Assembly (NCBI RefSeq): GCF_026241755.1
Contig: NZ_JAPJDA010000008.1
Location: 62,001 to 126,000 of the forward strand
DNA from: Salinimicrobium profundisediminis
GTDB taxonomy: Bacteria > Bacteroidota > Bacteroidia > Flavobacteriales > Flavobacteriaceae
Reading direction: 5' to 3'
Length of the DNA: 64,000 nt
The translations under genes and the position numbers were made by a program. The notes under the pieces are model-generated. The model was not told the origin of the DNA, made no database searches, and saw only the letters and a program-made list of their open reading frames with translations. Below, in pieces: positions 33,317-43,000 of the stretch. Numbering within the stretch: the first letter of the stretch is position 1; each line of letters starts with the position of its first letter.

Positions 33317-36300
33317 TTATTCATCGGCAATAGCAGGACGCAGCCATTTTTGAGCTTCTTCAAAGGTTATGTTTTTCCTTTCAGCAAAATCGGCTACCTG
33401 ATCATTGGTGATCTTTCCAACGCCAAAGTAGCGGGCTTCGGGATGCGCAAAATAATATCCACTCACACTGGCTGCAGGCCACATGGCAAGGCTTTCTGTG
33501 AGCTTCACCCCTATTCTCTCTTCTACTTCTAAAAGTTCCCAAATGCTTGTCTTTTCCAGATGATCTGGGCAGGCAGGATATCCCGGTGCCGGCCGAATTC
33601 CTTTATAGCTCTCTTTTATCAATTCATCATTGCTCAGGTTCTCGTTGGGGGCATAACCCCAATCTTCAGTACGAATTTGCTTGTGCAGATATTCTGCAAA
33701 AGCTTCTGCAAGACGGTCAGAAAGGGCTTTAACCATGATGGAATTATACTGGTCGTGCTCTTCTTCGAATTTCTTTGCCAGCTCATCGGTTCCGAAGCCA
33801 GTGGTAACACAGAAGCTGCCAATGTAATCCTGAATCCCTGATTCTTTAGGTGCAACAAAATCGGCCAGGGCGAAATTTGGCTTCCCCTCATACTTGCTCA
33901 ATTGCTGCCGAAGGGTCCTAAAAATGACATTTTTGGCACCCGCTTCTTCAGCCTTAACTTCAATATCGTCATCATTTATAGTATTTGCAGGGAAAAGTCC
34001 GTAGACCGCTTTGGCCTTCAGCAATTTATCATCCAGGATCTTAGTGAGCAGTTCGGTAGCATCTTTAAAAAGCGATGTGGCCTGTTCTCCCACCACTTCG
34101 TCTGTAAGAATAGCAGGGTACTTTCCGTGTAATTCCCAACTTCGGAAAAATGGCGACCAATCGATAAAAGGCAACAGTTTTTTAAGCTCAAAATCTTCAA
34201 TCACCTGTACCCCGGGTTTTTTTGGTTTTGAAATGTCATCGGCTTTCCAGGCAATCTGATATTTGTTTTTCCGGGCTTCAGCAATGGTCAAATATTCCTT
34301 CACCTTACTTCTTTTTTTAAAATTCTTTCTGAAGGTGTCGTATTCAGCTTTTAATTGAGCTTTATAATGGTCCCGGGTTTTTTCTTTAAGCAGGTCTCCC
34401 GCCACTGTGACCGCACGGGAAGCATCATTGACGTGAACCACTGCATTGCTGTACTGAGTATCAATTTTTACTGCCGTATGCGCTTTGGAGGTTGTAGCCC
34501 CCCCAATCAACAACGGAATTTTGAATCCCTGTCGTTGCATTTCACTGGCCAAATAAGCCATTTCGTCAAGAGAGGGCGTGATGAGCCCGCTAAGACCAAT
34601 GGCGTCAACATTTTCGGCTTTGGCGGTTTCGATGATCTTCTCGGGCGGCACCATTACCCCAAGGTCTATGATCTCATAGTTGTTGCAAGCCAGCACCACG
34701 CTCACGATATTTTTACCAATGTCATGGACGTCACCTTTAACTGTAGCAAGGAGGATTTTTCCAGCGCTTCCGTGCCCCCCTGCCCCCGAAGGGGGAGCGG
34801 AAGCTTCCTCCACTATTGAATGCTGAATTTTCAACTGAGCCAAAATATTTTTTAAAACCTCTTCCAGGTTTTTCTCAACATCTGAATTGCTAAACCTAAT
34901 TACACTGAAACCCTGCTTATTTAGCCATTTAGTACGTTCTTCATCACTTTTCTTATTTTCTGGGCGCTGATGAATGAGTCCGTCGAGTTCAATGATGAGT
35001 CTATGCCTCAAACACAGAAAATCTGCAATGTATGGTCCGATAATATGTTGCCTTCTGAATTTATAGCCTTCCAGCTTCTTATTGCTTAAAGCCTCCCAAA
35101 GAATTTGTTCAGCAGGAGTTGCTTTTTCATTCCGCATTTCCCTCGCAAACTTTTTCATGGCAGAATACATCTGTGGATCTGCCGTTTTCCAGTACTCCTC
35201 TCCCCTCGGGGAAAGGCCGATCTCCCCCTCTGGGGGTTGGGGAGCAGCGGCCTTTTTCTCCTCCTCAATATACGGCAGCAAATGCGCCACGGCTTTTTTC
35301 ATAACCCTGGCCGACTTTACTACCTGTGGAAGGAACATTTTTCCGCTTCCGAAGAGATCTCCCACCACATTCATTCCGGTCATTAAAGGTCCTTCTATGA
35401 CATCTAATGTGCGGGTAGAATTGGCCCTTGCCGCCTCTACATCTTCTACAATATACTCGTCCATACCTTTTACCAGCGCATGGGTAATGCGTTCCTGCAG
35501 CGGCTTTTCTCTCCAGGAAAGATCTGTTTTACTTTCTTTTGCTGTACCCACCACGGTTTCGGCGAAGCTTAACAGGCGTTCTGTAGCATCATCCCTACGA
35601 TCCAGGATCACATCTTCCACATGCTCCAGCAGATCTTTCGGAATATTATCATACACCTCCAGCAGCGCCGGATTCACAATGCCCATGTTCATTCCGGCTT
35701 TAATGGCATAATAGAGGAAAACGGAATGCATGGCCTCACGAACCGGATCATTTCCGCGGAAGGAAAAAGACACATTGCTCACTCCGCCACTTAGGCTTGC
35801 GTAAGGGAGATTTTCCTTAACCCAGCGCGTAGCTTCTATATAATCTATCGCATTGCGGCGATGCTCTTCCATACCCGTACCTACGGGAAAAATATTGAGA
35901 TCGAGGATGATATCTTCGGGTGGAAAATTGGCTTTTTTAGTCAGCAGGTCGTAGGAACGCTTTGCGATTTCAATCCGTCGTTCATAATTATCGGCCTGTC
36001 CTGTTTCATCAAAGGCCATCACCACCACAGCCGCTCCATAGCGCCTGATCTTCTTTGCATGGTCAAGGAATTCTTCCTCCCCCTCTTTTAAACTTATGGA
36101 ATTCACCACACATTTTCCCTGCACCACCTGAAGCCCTGCTTCTATGATTTCCCATTTGGAACTATCGATCATGATTGGGATACGGGCAATATCGGGTTCG
36201 GCGACAATGAGGTTTAAAAATTTCACCATAGCTTCTTTCCCGTCTATGAGTCCGTCGTCCATATTCACATCAAGGATCTGCGCCCCGCCTTCGACCTGAT

Positions 36301-36508
36301 CTCGTGCAACCGAAAGCGCCTCATCATATTTTTCTTCCTTGATCAACCTCAGGAACTTTTTGGAACCTGCAACATTCGTGCGCTCACCAACGTTGATGAA
36401 GTTGGTGTCGGGAGTGACTACCAGTGGCTCCAGGCCCGAAAGTTTTAGATATCGCTCCTGCTTACCTCTCAAAAATGTGCTTTCAGGCGTACTTTTTTCT
36501 GCAATCAT
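33317..36508 (-). CDS. metH: Methionine synthase MetH, C-terminal subunit, with an inserted nuclease domain
   Basis: A 1063-residue protein holding the pterin-binding (about 25-290: [34 protein letters not shown]), B12-cap (about 335-415), B12-binding ([10 protein letters not shown] at 591-600, His595 being the cobalt ligand) and reactivation/SAM domains (about 740-1063, ending near [12 protein letters not shown] and [18 protein letters not shown]). It lacks the homocysteine domain, which is the separate upstream gene. Counterparts are about 900 residues; the excess of about 160 lies between the cap and B12 domains and is a DUF559 domain (separate entry). Whether the enzyme remains active is unknown; the rest looks intact. 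Confidence 0.95.
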   Translation of the reverse strand: MIAEKSTPESTFLRGKQERYLKLSGLEPLVVTPDTNFINVGERTNVAGSKKFLRLIKEEKYDEALSVARDQVEGGAQILDVNMDDGLIDGKEAMVKFLNLIVAEPDIARIPIMIDSSKWEIIEAGLQVVQGKCVVNSISLKEGEEEFLDHAKKIRRYGAAVVVMAFDETGQADNYERRIEIAKRSYDLLTKKANFPPEDIILDLNIFPVGTGMEEHRRNAIDYIEATRWVKENLPYASLSGGVSNVSFSFRGNDPVREAMHSVFLYYAIKAGMNMGIVNPALLEVYDNIPKDLLEHVEDVILDRRDDATERLLSFAETVVGTAKESKTDLSWREKPLQERITHALVKGMDEYIVEDVEAARANSTRTLDVIEGPLMTGMNVVGDLFGSGKMFLPQVVKSARVMKKAVAHLLPYIEEEKKAAAPQPPEGEIGLSPRGEEYWKTADPQMYSAMKKFAREMRNEKATPAEQILWEALSNKKLEGYKFRRQHIIGPYIADFLCLRHRLIIELDGLIHQRPENKKSDEERTKWLNKQGFSVIRFSNSDVEKNLEEVLKNILAQLKIQHSIVEEASAPPSGAGGHGSAGKILLATVKGDVHDIGKNIVSVVLACNNYEIIDLGVMVPPEKIIETAKAENVDAIGLSGLITPSLDEMAYLASEMQRQGFKIPLLIGGATTSKAHTAVKIDTQYSNAVVHVNDASRAVTVAGDLLKEKTRDHYKAQLKAEYDTFRKNFKKRSKVKEYLTIAEARKNKYQIAWKADDISKPKKPGVQVIEDFELKKLLPFIDWSPFFRSWELHGKYPAILTDEVVGEQATSLFKDATELLTKILDDKLLKAKAVYGLFPANTINDDDIEVKAEEAGAKNVIFRTLRQQLSKYEGKPNFALADFVAPKESGIQDYIGSFCVTTGFGTDELAKKFEEEHDQYNSIMVKALSDRLAEAFAEYLHKQIRTEDWGYAPNENLSNDELIKESYKGIRPAPGYPACPDHLEKTSIWELLEVEERIGVKLTESLAMWPAASVSGYYFAHPEARYFGVGKITNDQVADFAERKNITFEEAQKWLRPAIADE
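34760..35251 (-). mobile_element. In-frame DUF559 nuclease insertion within metH
   Basis: About 490 bases encoding metH residues 420-583. Residues 445-562 form a complete DUF559/Vsr-like PD-(D/E)xK domain: [40 protein letters not shown], then [11 protein letters not shown], with Asp and Glu-x-Asp in the expected nuclease positions. The DNA at both ends is C/G palindromic: CCCCCGAAGGGGG at 34783-34795, and CCCCTCGGGG (35202-35211) plus CCCCCTCTGGGGG (35224-35236), which translate as Pro/Gly/Glu linkers ([15 protein letters not shown]). No intein splicing residues are present. Read as a frame-preserving mobile insertion; the boundaries are approximate. Confidence 0.7.
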
Positions 36509-36511
36509 GAT

Positions 36512-37531
36512 CTATTCGGTTTCAGGTTGAATGAATTCTTTCTGGAATTTTCGTGGTTGGTAATCTTTAGCTACTTCAGCAATAGCTTTAATGTGTTTTG
36601 GAGTAGTTCCGCAGCAACCTCCAAGGATATTTACGAGACCACGGGACAGATATTCCTTTATCTGCTCTGCCATTTCACGGGGGCTTTGATCGTACTCCCC
36701 AAAAGCATTAGGCAGCCCGGCATTGGGGTAAGCCGAGACTCCAAAATCGCTTTTTCGGGCCAGGACTTCCAGGTGCGGGGTGAGTTGTTTGGCCCCCAAT
36801 GCACAATTAAAGCCGACGCTGAGTAAGGGAATATGAGAAATGGAAATGAGAAAAGCTTCGGCTGTTTGTCCGCTCAAAGTGCGACCAGAAGCATCGGTAA
36901 TAGTCCCGCTTATCATCACCGGGATGTCCAGAGAAAGTTCTTCTTTAAGTTCTTCAATGGCGAAAAGGGCTGCTTTGGCGTTAAGGGTATCAAAAACGGT
37001 TTCCACCAGCAATACATCCACTCCGCCGTCGATTAGTGCTTTTGCCTGTTCCTTGTAGGCCGCAGATAACTCGGCAAAGGAAATGGCCCTGAATCCCGGA
37101 TCATTGACATCGGGAGACATGCTGGCAGTTTTGTTTGTAGGACCAATTGCGCCGGCCACAAAACGGGGTTTTTGAGGATCTTTTTTGGTGATCTCCTGTG
37201 CCACTTCTTTTGCAATGCGGGCGGACTCATAATTGAGCTCATAAACCAGATCTTGCATCTGATAATCGGCCATGGCGATAGTGGTGCCCGAAAAGGTATT
37301 GGTCTCCACAATATCTGCTCCCGCCTCAAAGTATTTCCTATGAATTTCGGCAATAGCTGCGGGTTGAGTGATGGAGAGGAGATCATTATTCCCTTTTAGG
37401 GAAACCGGCCAGTTGGCAAAACGTTTTCCGCGGAAATCTTCTTCGGTGAATTTATATTCCTGTAACATGGTACCCATGGCACCGTCGAGGATCAATATTT
37501 TTTCTGAAAGCAGGTCTTCAATTTTTGACAT
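36512..37531 (-). CDS. metH: Methionine synthase, homocysteine-binding subunit
   Basis: A 339-residue homocysteine S-methyltransferase domain that forms the N-terminal module of MetH, encoded separately here. It begins SEKILILDGAMGTMLQ, has the first zinc cysteine in SVGFNCALG and the C-terminal pair in LGGCCGTTPKH. Start at 37531 (MSKIEDLL); the upstream ATG at 37627 lies inside the SAM riboswitch and is not credible. Three bases separate its stop from the start of the C-terminal subunit gene. Confidence 0.95.
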   Translation of the reverse strand: MSKIEDLLSEKILILDGAMGTMLQEYKFTEEDFRGKRFANWPVSLKGNNDLLSITQPAAIAEIHRKYFEAGADIVETNTFSGTTIAMADYQMQDLVYELNYESARIAKEVAQEITKKDPQKPRFVAGAIGPTNKTASMSPDVNDPGFRAISFAELSAAYKEQAKALIDGGVDVLLVETVFDTLNAKAALFAIEELKEELSLDIPVMISGTITDASGRTLSGQTAEAFLISISHIPLLSVGFNCALGAKQLTPHLEVLARKSDFGVSAYPNAGLPNAFGEYDQSPREMAEQIKEYLSRGLVNILGGCCGTTPKHIKAIAEVAKDYQPRKFQKEFIQPETE

Positions 37532-37582
37532 TTGTTTGCGCAATAAGGCTATCAAAAAAGAAGACGGGAAAGAATTCTTATT

Positions 37583-37680
37583 GTTATCTATCCACGTTGC
37601 CGTGGTAGAACGTAGCACCTTCTCCAAAGGAGGGTTGCTAAGGTTTCACAGGGTCTAATCCCTCAACCTTTCTTGATAAC
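37583..37680 (-). ncRNA. SAM-I (S-box) riboswitch
   Basis: On the minus strand: GTTATCAAGAAAGGTTGAGGG at the 5-prime side (given here as adjoining pieces GTTATCAAGAAAGG and TTGAGGG), then CCCTGTGAAACC, AGCAACCCTCC and GGTGCTA, in S-box order. P1 is closed by GTTATC (37680-37675) with GATAAC (37588-37583). It precedes the metH N-half start by 51 bases and should switch the whole metH-metH-metF operon off at high SAM. Confidence 0.9.
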
Positions 37681-37875
37681 TCGTTTAGTAAAAAATGAAC
37701 TATGGCAAAGATATTTATTAATGTGGGAAATCCAAATGCGGCAGGGATAAAACACAATAGACTGCTGCCTCCAAAAAGAGCAAACAGGCTTGAAAATATT
37801 TTTTATGTATAAACGACTACTTTTAAGATTGTTAGCCTAACAACTAAAACTTCTTCTTTTAAAAAATAGATTTTC

Positions 37876-37908
37876 TTGTTTAATATTTAAAAAAGCTTTT
37901 TATATTTG
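37876..37908 (+). promoter_or_regulatory. Bacteroidota-type promoter of tRNA-Ser
   Basis: TTG at 37876-37878 and TATATTTG at 37901-37908, which fits TTG/TAnnTTTG; transcription would begin just before the tRNA at 37919. Confidence 0.7.
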
Positions 37909-37918
37909 CATCCGCTAA

Positions 37919-38003
37919 GGAGAAATGGCAGAGTGGTCGATTGCGGCAGTCTTGAAAACTGTTGAGGGTAACACCTCCGGGGGTTCGAATCCCTCTTTCT
38001 CCG
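37919..38003 (+). tRNA. tRNA-Ser (anticodon TGA)
   Basis: An 85-base cloverleaf: acceptor GGAGAAA with TTTCTCC, D-arm GCAGAGTGGTCGATTGCG region, anticodon loop CTTGAAA giving TGA (reads UCA/UCG), a long variable arm (GAGGGTAACACCTC), T-arm with GGTTCGAATCC, discriminator G. CCA is not encoded. Directly upstream of an integrase gene. Confidence 0.97.
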
Positions 38004-38026
38004 CTGATTAAGTTCCAAATTTTAGT

Positions 38027-38062
38027 AAAAAGCCCGAAAACACTGAGTTTTCGGGCTTTTTC
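38027..38062 (+). terminator. Terminator of tRNA-Ser
   Basis: AAAAGCCCGAAAAC pairs with GTTTTCGGGCTTTT over a five-base loop; 24 bases past the tRNA. Confidence 0.9.
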
Positions 38063-38063
38063 A

Positions 38064-38286
38064 TTTTCAATAATTTCAAATTATATCATCTAAAATGAAT
38101 CTATTCGGTTACAAATTCGGTTACACTTAAATTTCTATTTTTTAGTGTAACCAAAGTAGGAATTATCTTTCAAATGAAAACTTAATGCCTTACAAGCGTG
38201 CATTTTATGTTGTATATTGAAGCATTCAAATCAATAACTAAAAGATATGAAAACTTCATTTTCTTACCTTTTTTACCTGCGTAAAA
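38064..38286. repeat. Integrase leader repeat, left copy (A)
   Basis: About 220 bases running from the end of the tRNA terminator through the integrase start. It is an imperfect direct repeat of 45721-45940. Inside are a direct repeat ATTCGGTTACA and a perfect inverted repeat GGTTACACT / AGTGTAACC, the kind of arrangement seen at integrase arm or core sites. Confidence 0.85.
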
Positions 38287-39485
38287 ACGTAACTAAGGAA
38301 AATGCCGGAACAATTTACCTCCGGGTTACTGTCAACGGAAAACGAGCAGTATCTACAACTGGTCGGGAAGTACCAATTTCAATTTGGAACACAAATGCTG
38401 GCAAAGCTCTTGGCTCCTCCTCACAAGCGAAATTAATTAATAGGTCTCTCAGCAAAGTAGAAAATGATATTTATGCTGCTTATCAAAGGCTTTTGGATAG
38501 AGGAGAATCTTTTTCTTCAAGAGATATCATTGACATCTATTTAGGAAAAGACAAGGATAAGGAAAAGGATGGAAAAATGCTTCTTGATATTTTTCAGGAA
38601 CATAATGATCGTGTAAATAAGCTCATAGGAAAGGACTTTGCTGCCGGAACGGCTGAAAGATACAGAACCGCGAAAAAGCATGTTGAAGATTATATTAAGA
38701 AGGAATATAAGGCTTCGGATATTCCCGTAAAGGATGTTGATCACAAATTCATCTCAGGATTGGAATATTATTTAAAGACGGAAAGGAATTGTGCTCACAA
38801 TTCAGCAATAAAATATATTACCAATTTTAAAAAGATTATCAGGATTGCCTATGCCAACGAATGGATTAGTAGAGACCCATTCAACAACTGGAAGGGAAGA
38901 CTAAAAATCGTTGACCGGGAATTTCTTACAAAAGATGAACTTCAGGTCATGATAGAAAAAGAAATTAACAACGATAGATTAAGCTTGGTAAAAGATATAT
39001 TCCTGTTCTGCTGTTTTACAGGACTGGCCTATGCCGATGTAAAGAAACTTTCAGAAAAAGAGGTAGTAGTGGGAATTGACGGAAACAAGTGGATAAAAAT
39101 AAACCGCACAAAGACGAAAACCCGAAGTAGCATTCCAATCCTTCCTACTGCAGAAGCCATCCTGGAGAAATATTCCTCCCATCACGATGTCAATCATAAA
39201 AGGCTACTCCCAGTGTTAAGTAATCAAAAGATGAATGCGTACATCAAAGAAATCGGAGATCTTTGTGGTATTAATAAGAATCTTACATTTCATCTGGCCA
39301 GACATACTTTTGCCACAACTGTAACCTTATCCAACGGGGTACCTATAGAAAGTGTAAGTAAGATGCTTGGTCACAAAAACCTCCAGACCACTCAGCACTA
39401 TGCAAAAATTTTAGATAGAAAAATCAGTGATGACATGGCTGCTTTGAGAGAAAGGTTAGGCTCCAACTTACAGACCATGAATTAA
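38247..39485 (+). CDS. Tyrosine recombinase / site-specific integrase
   Basis: A 412-residue Bacteroidota-type integrase: N-terminal arm-binding domain (about 1-95), SAM-like core-binding domain (about 110-210) and catalytic domain (about 220-400). Visible active-site residues are Lys near 290 (NRTKTKTRS), His349 and Arg352 in FHLARHTFATT, His375/376 region GHKNL and nucleophile Tyr385 in TQHYAKI. The position of the first catalytic Arg reads FTGLAYADVKKL (Ala261), as in CTnDOT-like enzymes that also lack it. It starts 244 bases after tRNA-Ser and presumably moved the metal-efflux genes that follow. Confidence 0.93.
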   Translation: MKTSFSYLFYLRKNVTKENAGTIYLRVTVNGKRAVSTTGREVPISIWNTNAGKALGSSSQAKLINRSLSKVENDIYAAYQRLLDRGESFSSRDIIDIYLGKDKDKEKDGKMLLDIFQEHNDRVNKLIGKDFAAGTAERYRTAKKHVEDYIKKEYKASDIPVKDVDHKFISGLEYYLKTERNCAHNSAIKYITNFKKIIRIAYANEWISRDPFNNWKGRLKIVDREFLTKDELQVMIEKEINNDRLSLVKDIFLFCCFTGLAYADVKKLSEKEVVVGIDGNKWIKINRTKTKTRSSIPILPTAEAILEKYSSHHDVNHKRLLPVLSNQKMNAYIKEIGDLCGINKNLTFHLARHTFATTVTLSNGVPIESVSKMLGHKNLQTTQHYAKILDRKISDDMAALRERLGSNLQTMN

Positions 39486-39622
39486 TTATCTGAAGGTTTT
39501 AATATTGAGGAACCTCCCCAAAAAATAAATCTCGATCCCCTCTGAAGAGCATGAAGCTTTTTGGAAGACATCTTTTTAATGTACCTAAGCCTTTTGCTTA
39601 TCTTTTTTTATACTTTTGAAAA

Positions 39623-39943
39623 GTGAATATTTTGGCAATCATATTATCTGTCTATTTCCTGGGGCTAAATTTCATACCCTGTGATGACACAGCTGTATCC
39701 GAAAGTCGGGATACTATCTCCGTGAGTGTGGAAGTAGACCAGGATCAGCAAGGAGATCAGCATGGAACTTCTGACGAATGTCCTCCTTTTTGCCAATGTC
39801 ACTGCTGCCATGTGCATGTGGTGAGATTCGAAACAGATACCTTCGAAGTATTTGAGCCCAATATACCTTTTTTGACTCCTCTATTTGGCGAGAGTGCAGG
39901 CAAGGAAATTGCCTTTTCTCACTTCCAGCCTCCCCGTATTTAA
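39623..39943 (+). CDS. Cys/His-rich periplasmic protein ahead of metal efflux genes (DUF6660-like)
   Basis: A 106-residue protein starting at GTG 39623: a hydrophobic N-terminus (ILAIILSVYFLGLNF), then an acidic segment and a cluster CPPFCQCHCCHVHVV, ending in FSHFQPPRI. Such proteins commonly precede CzcA-type pumps in flavobacteria (I recall the name DUF6660). The Cys/His cluster suggests metal binding in the periplasm as a sensor or carrier. 80 bases before the pump gene. Confidence 0.75.
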   Translation: MNILAIILSVYFLGLNFIPCDDTAVSESRDTISVSVEVDQDQQGDQHGTSDECPPFCQCHCCHVHVVRFETDTFEVFEPNIPFLTPLFGESAGKEIAFSHFQPPRI

Positions 39944-40023
39944 TTCAGTTTTAGGATAGCTATATCCTGTTGTCACTGGCTCCGGCCAGAGAATTTATTA
40001 CAAACTGAATTAAATTATCCTGT

Positions 40024-43000
40024 ATGATTAATAAGATCATTGATTTTTCGATCAATAATAAATTCATTATTGGTCTCTTAACAGTGGTGCTCATTGGTGC
40101 AGGGATCTGGAGCGTTTTTCAGGTTCCGGTAGATGCCCAACCAGACATCACAAATAACCAGGTGCAGGTGATCACCCAGGCACCTAATTTAGGAACTGAA
40201 GACATCGAGCAGTTCGTCACCTACCCCGTGGAAATCGCTATGAGTAATTTGCCGGGCGTTACAGAAATACGCTCAGTTTCCAGGTTCGGACTTTCCGTAG
40301 TAACTATTGTCTTTGAAGATGACATGGGTACTTATCTCCCCAGGCAGTTAGTAGGTGAAAAACTGAATGCTGTAAAAGATGAAATTCCCGAAGGTTTTGG
40401 ACAACCTTCTATGGGACCTATTTCTACGGGACTGGGGGAAATTTATCAGTATACCCTCGAAGTAGAAGAGGAATTCAGGGATGACTACTCCCCTACTGAG
40501 CTGAGAACGATTCAGGATTGGATTGTACGCCGACAAATGGCCATGGTACCAGGAGTTGTTGAGGTGAATGGTGTTGGCGGAAGGATAAAGCAATATGAAG
40601 TTGCTGTAGATCCGGACGAACTAAAAGCTATTGGACTTTCCATTTCTGATGTTTTTATCGCCCTTAAAAACAACAATCAGAATACCGGTGGGGCTTATAT
40701 TGAAAAGAATCATCAGGCAAACTTCATTCGGGCCGAGGGACTTGCCAGAAGTGTGGAGGATTTGAAGAAGATTGTCGTTACCACTTCCGGTGGAGTGCCT
40801 ATAACCGTTTCAGATGTTGCTGATGTTCGAATAGGAAGTGCCGTTCGTTATGGAGCACTGACAAAAAATGGACAGGGAGAAGCCGTTGGCGGAATGGTCA
40901 TGATGCTGAAAGGAGCCAATTCCAATGAGGTAATTGACAATGTAAAAGACAGGATTGAACAGATTCAGAAATCCCTTCCTGAAGGTATTTCCATAAAGCC
41001 ATTTTTGGATAGAAGTGAACTTATTAGTGACACAACTTCCACAGTTACAAATAACCTGCTCGAAGGAGGGTTAATCGTGATCTTTGTCTTGGTGCTGCTC
41101 CTGGGGAACTGGCGGGGAGGATTAATTGTGGCTTCTACAATTCCCCTCTCCCTCCTGTTTGCTTTCATTCTTATGAACCTTTTCGACGTCTGGGCAAACC
41201 TGATGAGCCTGGGGGCAATAGATTTTGGGATCATTGTCGACGGAGCCGTAATCATTGTAGAAAGTACCGTTTTTACAATTCATCAGCACATGAAGAAAAA
41301 AGGCGAATTAAATAAATCTGAAAGAAATTCCATCGCCTCCTCTTCTGCAAAAAAGATGATGAATTCTGCCTTTTTTGGGCAGCTTATAATACTCATTGTT
41401 TTTCTGCCAATACTGGCCCTTGAAGGAGTTGAAGGGAAGATGTTCAGGCCAATGGCACTCACCTTCATTTTTGCCATGCTGGGTGCGATGATCTTGTGCT
41501 TGACTTATGTTCCTATGATCTCTGCTCTCTTTCTTAAGGAGAGTAAAAAACGTAAAAAATCCTATGGTGACAAATTTGTGGTTTGGGTTCAGGATAAATA
41601 TGAACCCTTATTAAATAAATCCCTGAAAAGAGGTAAGATTATTTTGGGCATTGCCATAGCCCTATTTGCTTTGGCTGCGTTCATGTTCACAAAAATGGGA
41701 GGAGAATTTATTCCGCAGCTCGATGAAGGGGATATAGCTTTTCACATTATCCTTAAACCGGGAAGTTCTCTTGATGAAGGAATCGCAACCTCTACAAGAA
41801 TAGAACAGCTTCTCCTGGACGAGTATCCGGAAATAGAACAGGTAGTCACTCGTTTCGGAGTTTCTGATGTGCCAACAGATCCTATGCCAATGGATATTGG
41901 AGACAGCTTTATTATTCTAAAGGATAAAGATGAGTGGACCTCTGCCGATTCAAAAGATGAACTTATTGCAAAGATTAAAGAAACAATAGAAATTATTCCC
42001 GGAGTTAGCTATGAATTCACCCAACCTGTCGAAATGAGGTTCAACGAACTTCTTACAGGAGTGCGGGAAGATGTTGCAGTTAAACTATATGGTGAAGATT
42101 TGGATGTCCTGGCAAGAAAAGCGCAGGAGATGGGCAATATAATTTCTACAGTAGAAGGAGTTGCCGATATGAAAGTAGAGGCTACAGCGGGTTTACCTCA
42201 AATTACAGTCAACTATAACAGGAATAAAACTGCCCAATACGGTTTACAAATCAAGGAGTTGAATTCCCTTATCCAATCCGCTTTTGCAGGCGGGGATGCA
42301 GGAGTCATTTTTGAAGGAGAAAGGCGGTTTGACCTGGTAGTACGATTACAGGAAGAGGAGAGAACAAGCATTGAAAATATTAGGAATCTCTATGTCACCC
42401 TGCCTTCAGGTAGCCAGATCCCGCTGAAAGAAGTGGCTAAAATAAGTTATCAGCCCGGCCCGATGCAGATCAGTAGAGATAACACGAACCGCCGTACTTA
42501 TGTGGGAGTTAATATCCGGAATCGTGATGTAAAGTCTGTAGTGGAAGATATACAAACCAAACTGGATGCTGAGTTTGAACTACCACCCGGCTACTACATT
42601 CGCTATGGCGGAGCCTTTGAAAATTTTGAAAGAGCAAGTAAGAGACTTCAAATTGTTGTCCCTATTGCCTTGCTCCTCATCTTCATCCTGATCTATTTTG
42701 CTTTAAAATCGTTTAAACAAACCACCATGATCTACATAGCCATTCCACTTGCAGCTATTGGCGGGATATTTTCTTTATGGCTGCGGGATATGCCTTTTAG
42801 CATATCTGCCGGGGTAGGTTTCATCGTCTTATTTGGAGTGGCAGTCTTAAATGGTCTTGTACTTATTAGCAGTTTCAATGAATTAAAAGAAGAAGGTGTG
42901 AAAAATCTAAATGAAAGAATCAGTCTTGGAACAAGAAGCAGAATCCGACCTATTTTGCTTACGGCTCTTACCGATGTGCTTGGTTTCCTGCCTATGGCTA

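Noticed and set aside
34760-35251. The metH insert as an intein
   Set aside because: No Cys/Ser at the N-terminal splice point, no His-Asn followed by Cys/Ser/Thr at the other end, and no splicing blocks; about 160 residues is almost all nuclease domain.
37532-37627. Longer start of the metH N-half at 37627
   Set aside because: That segment is occupied by the SAM riboswitch; the added residues are its by-product.
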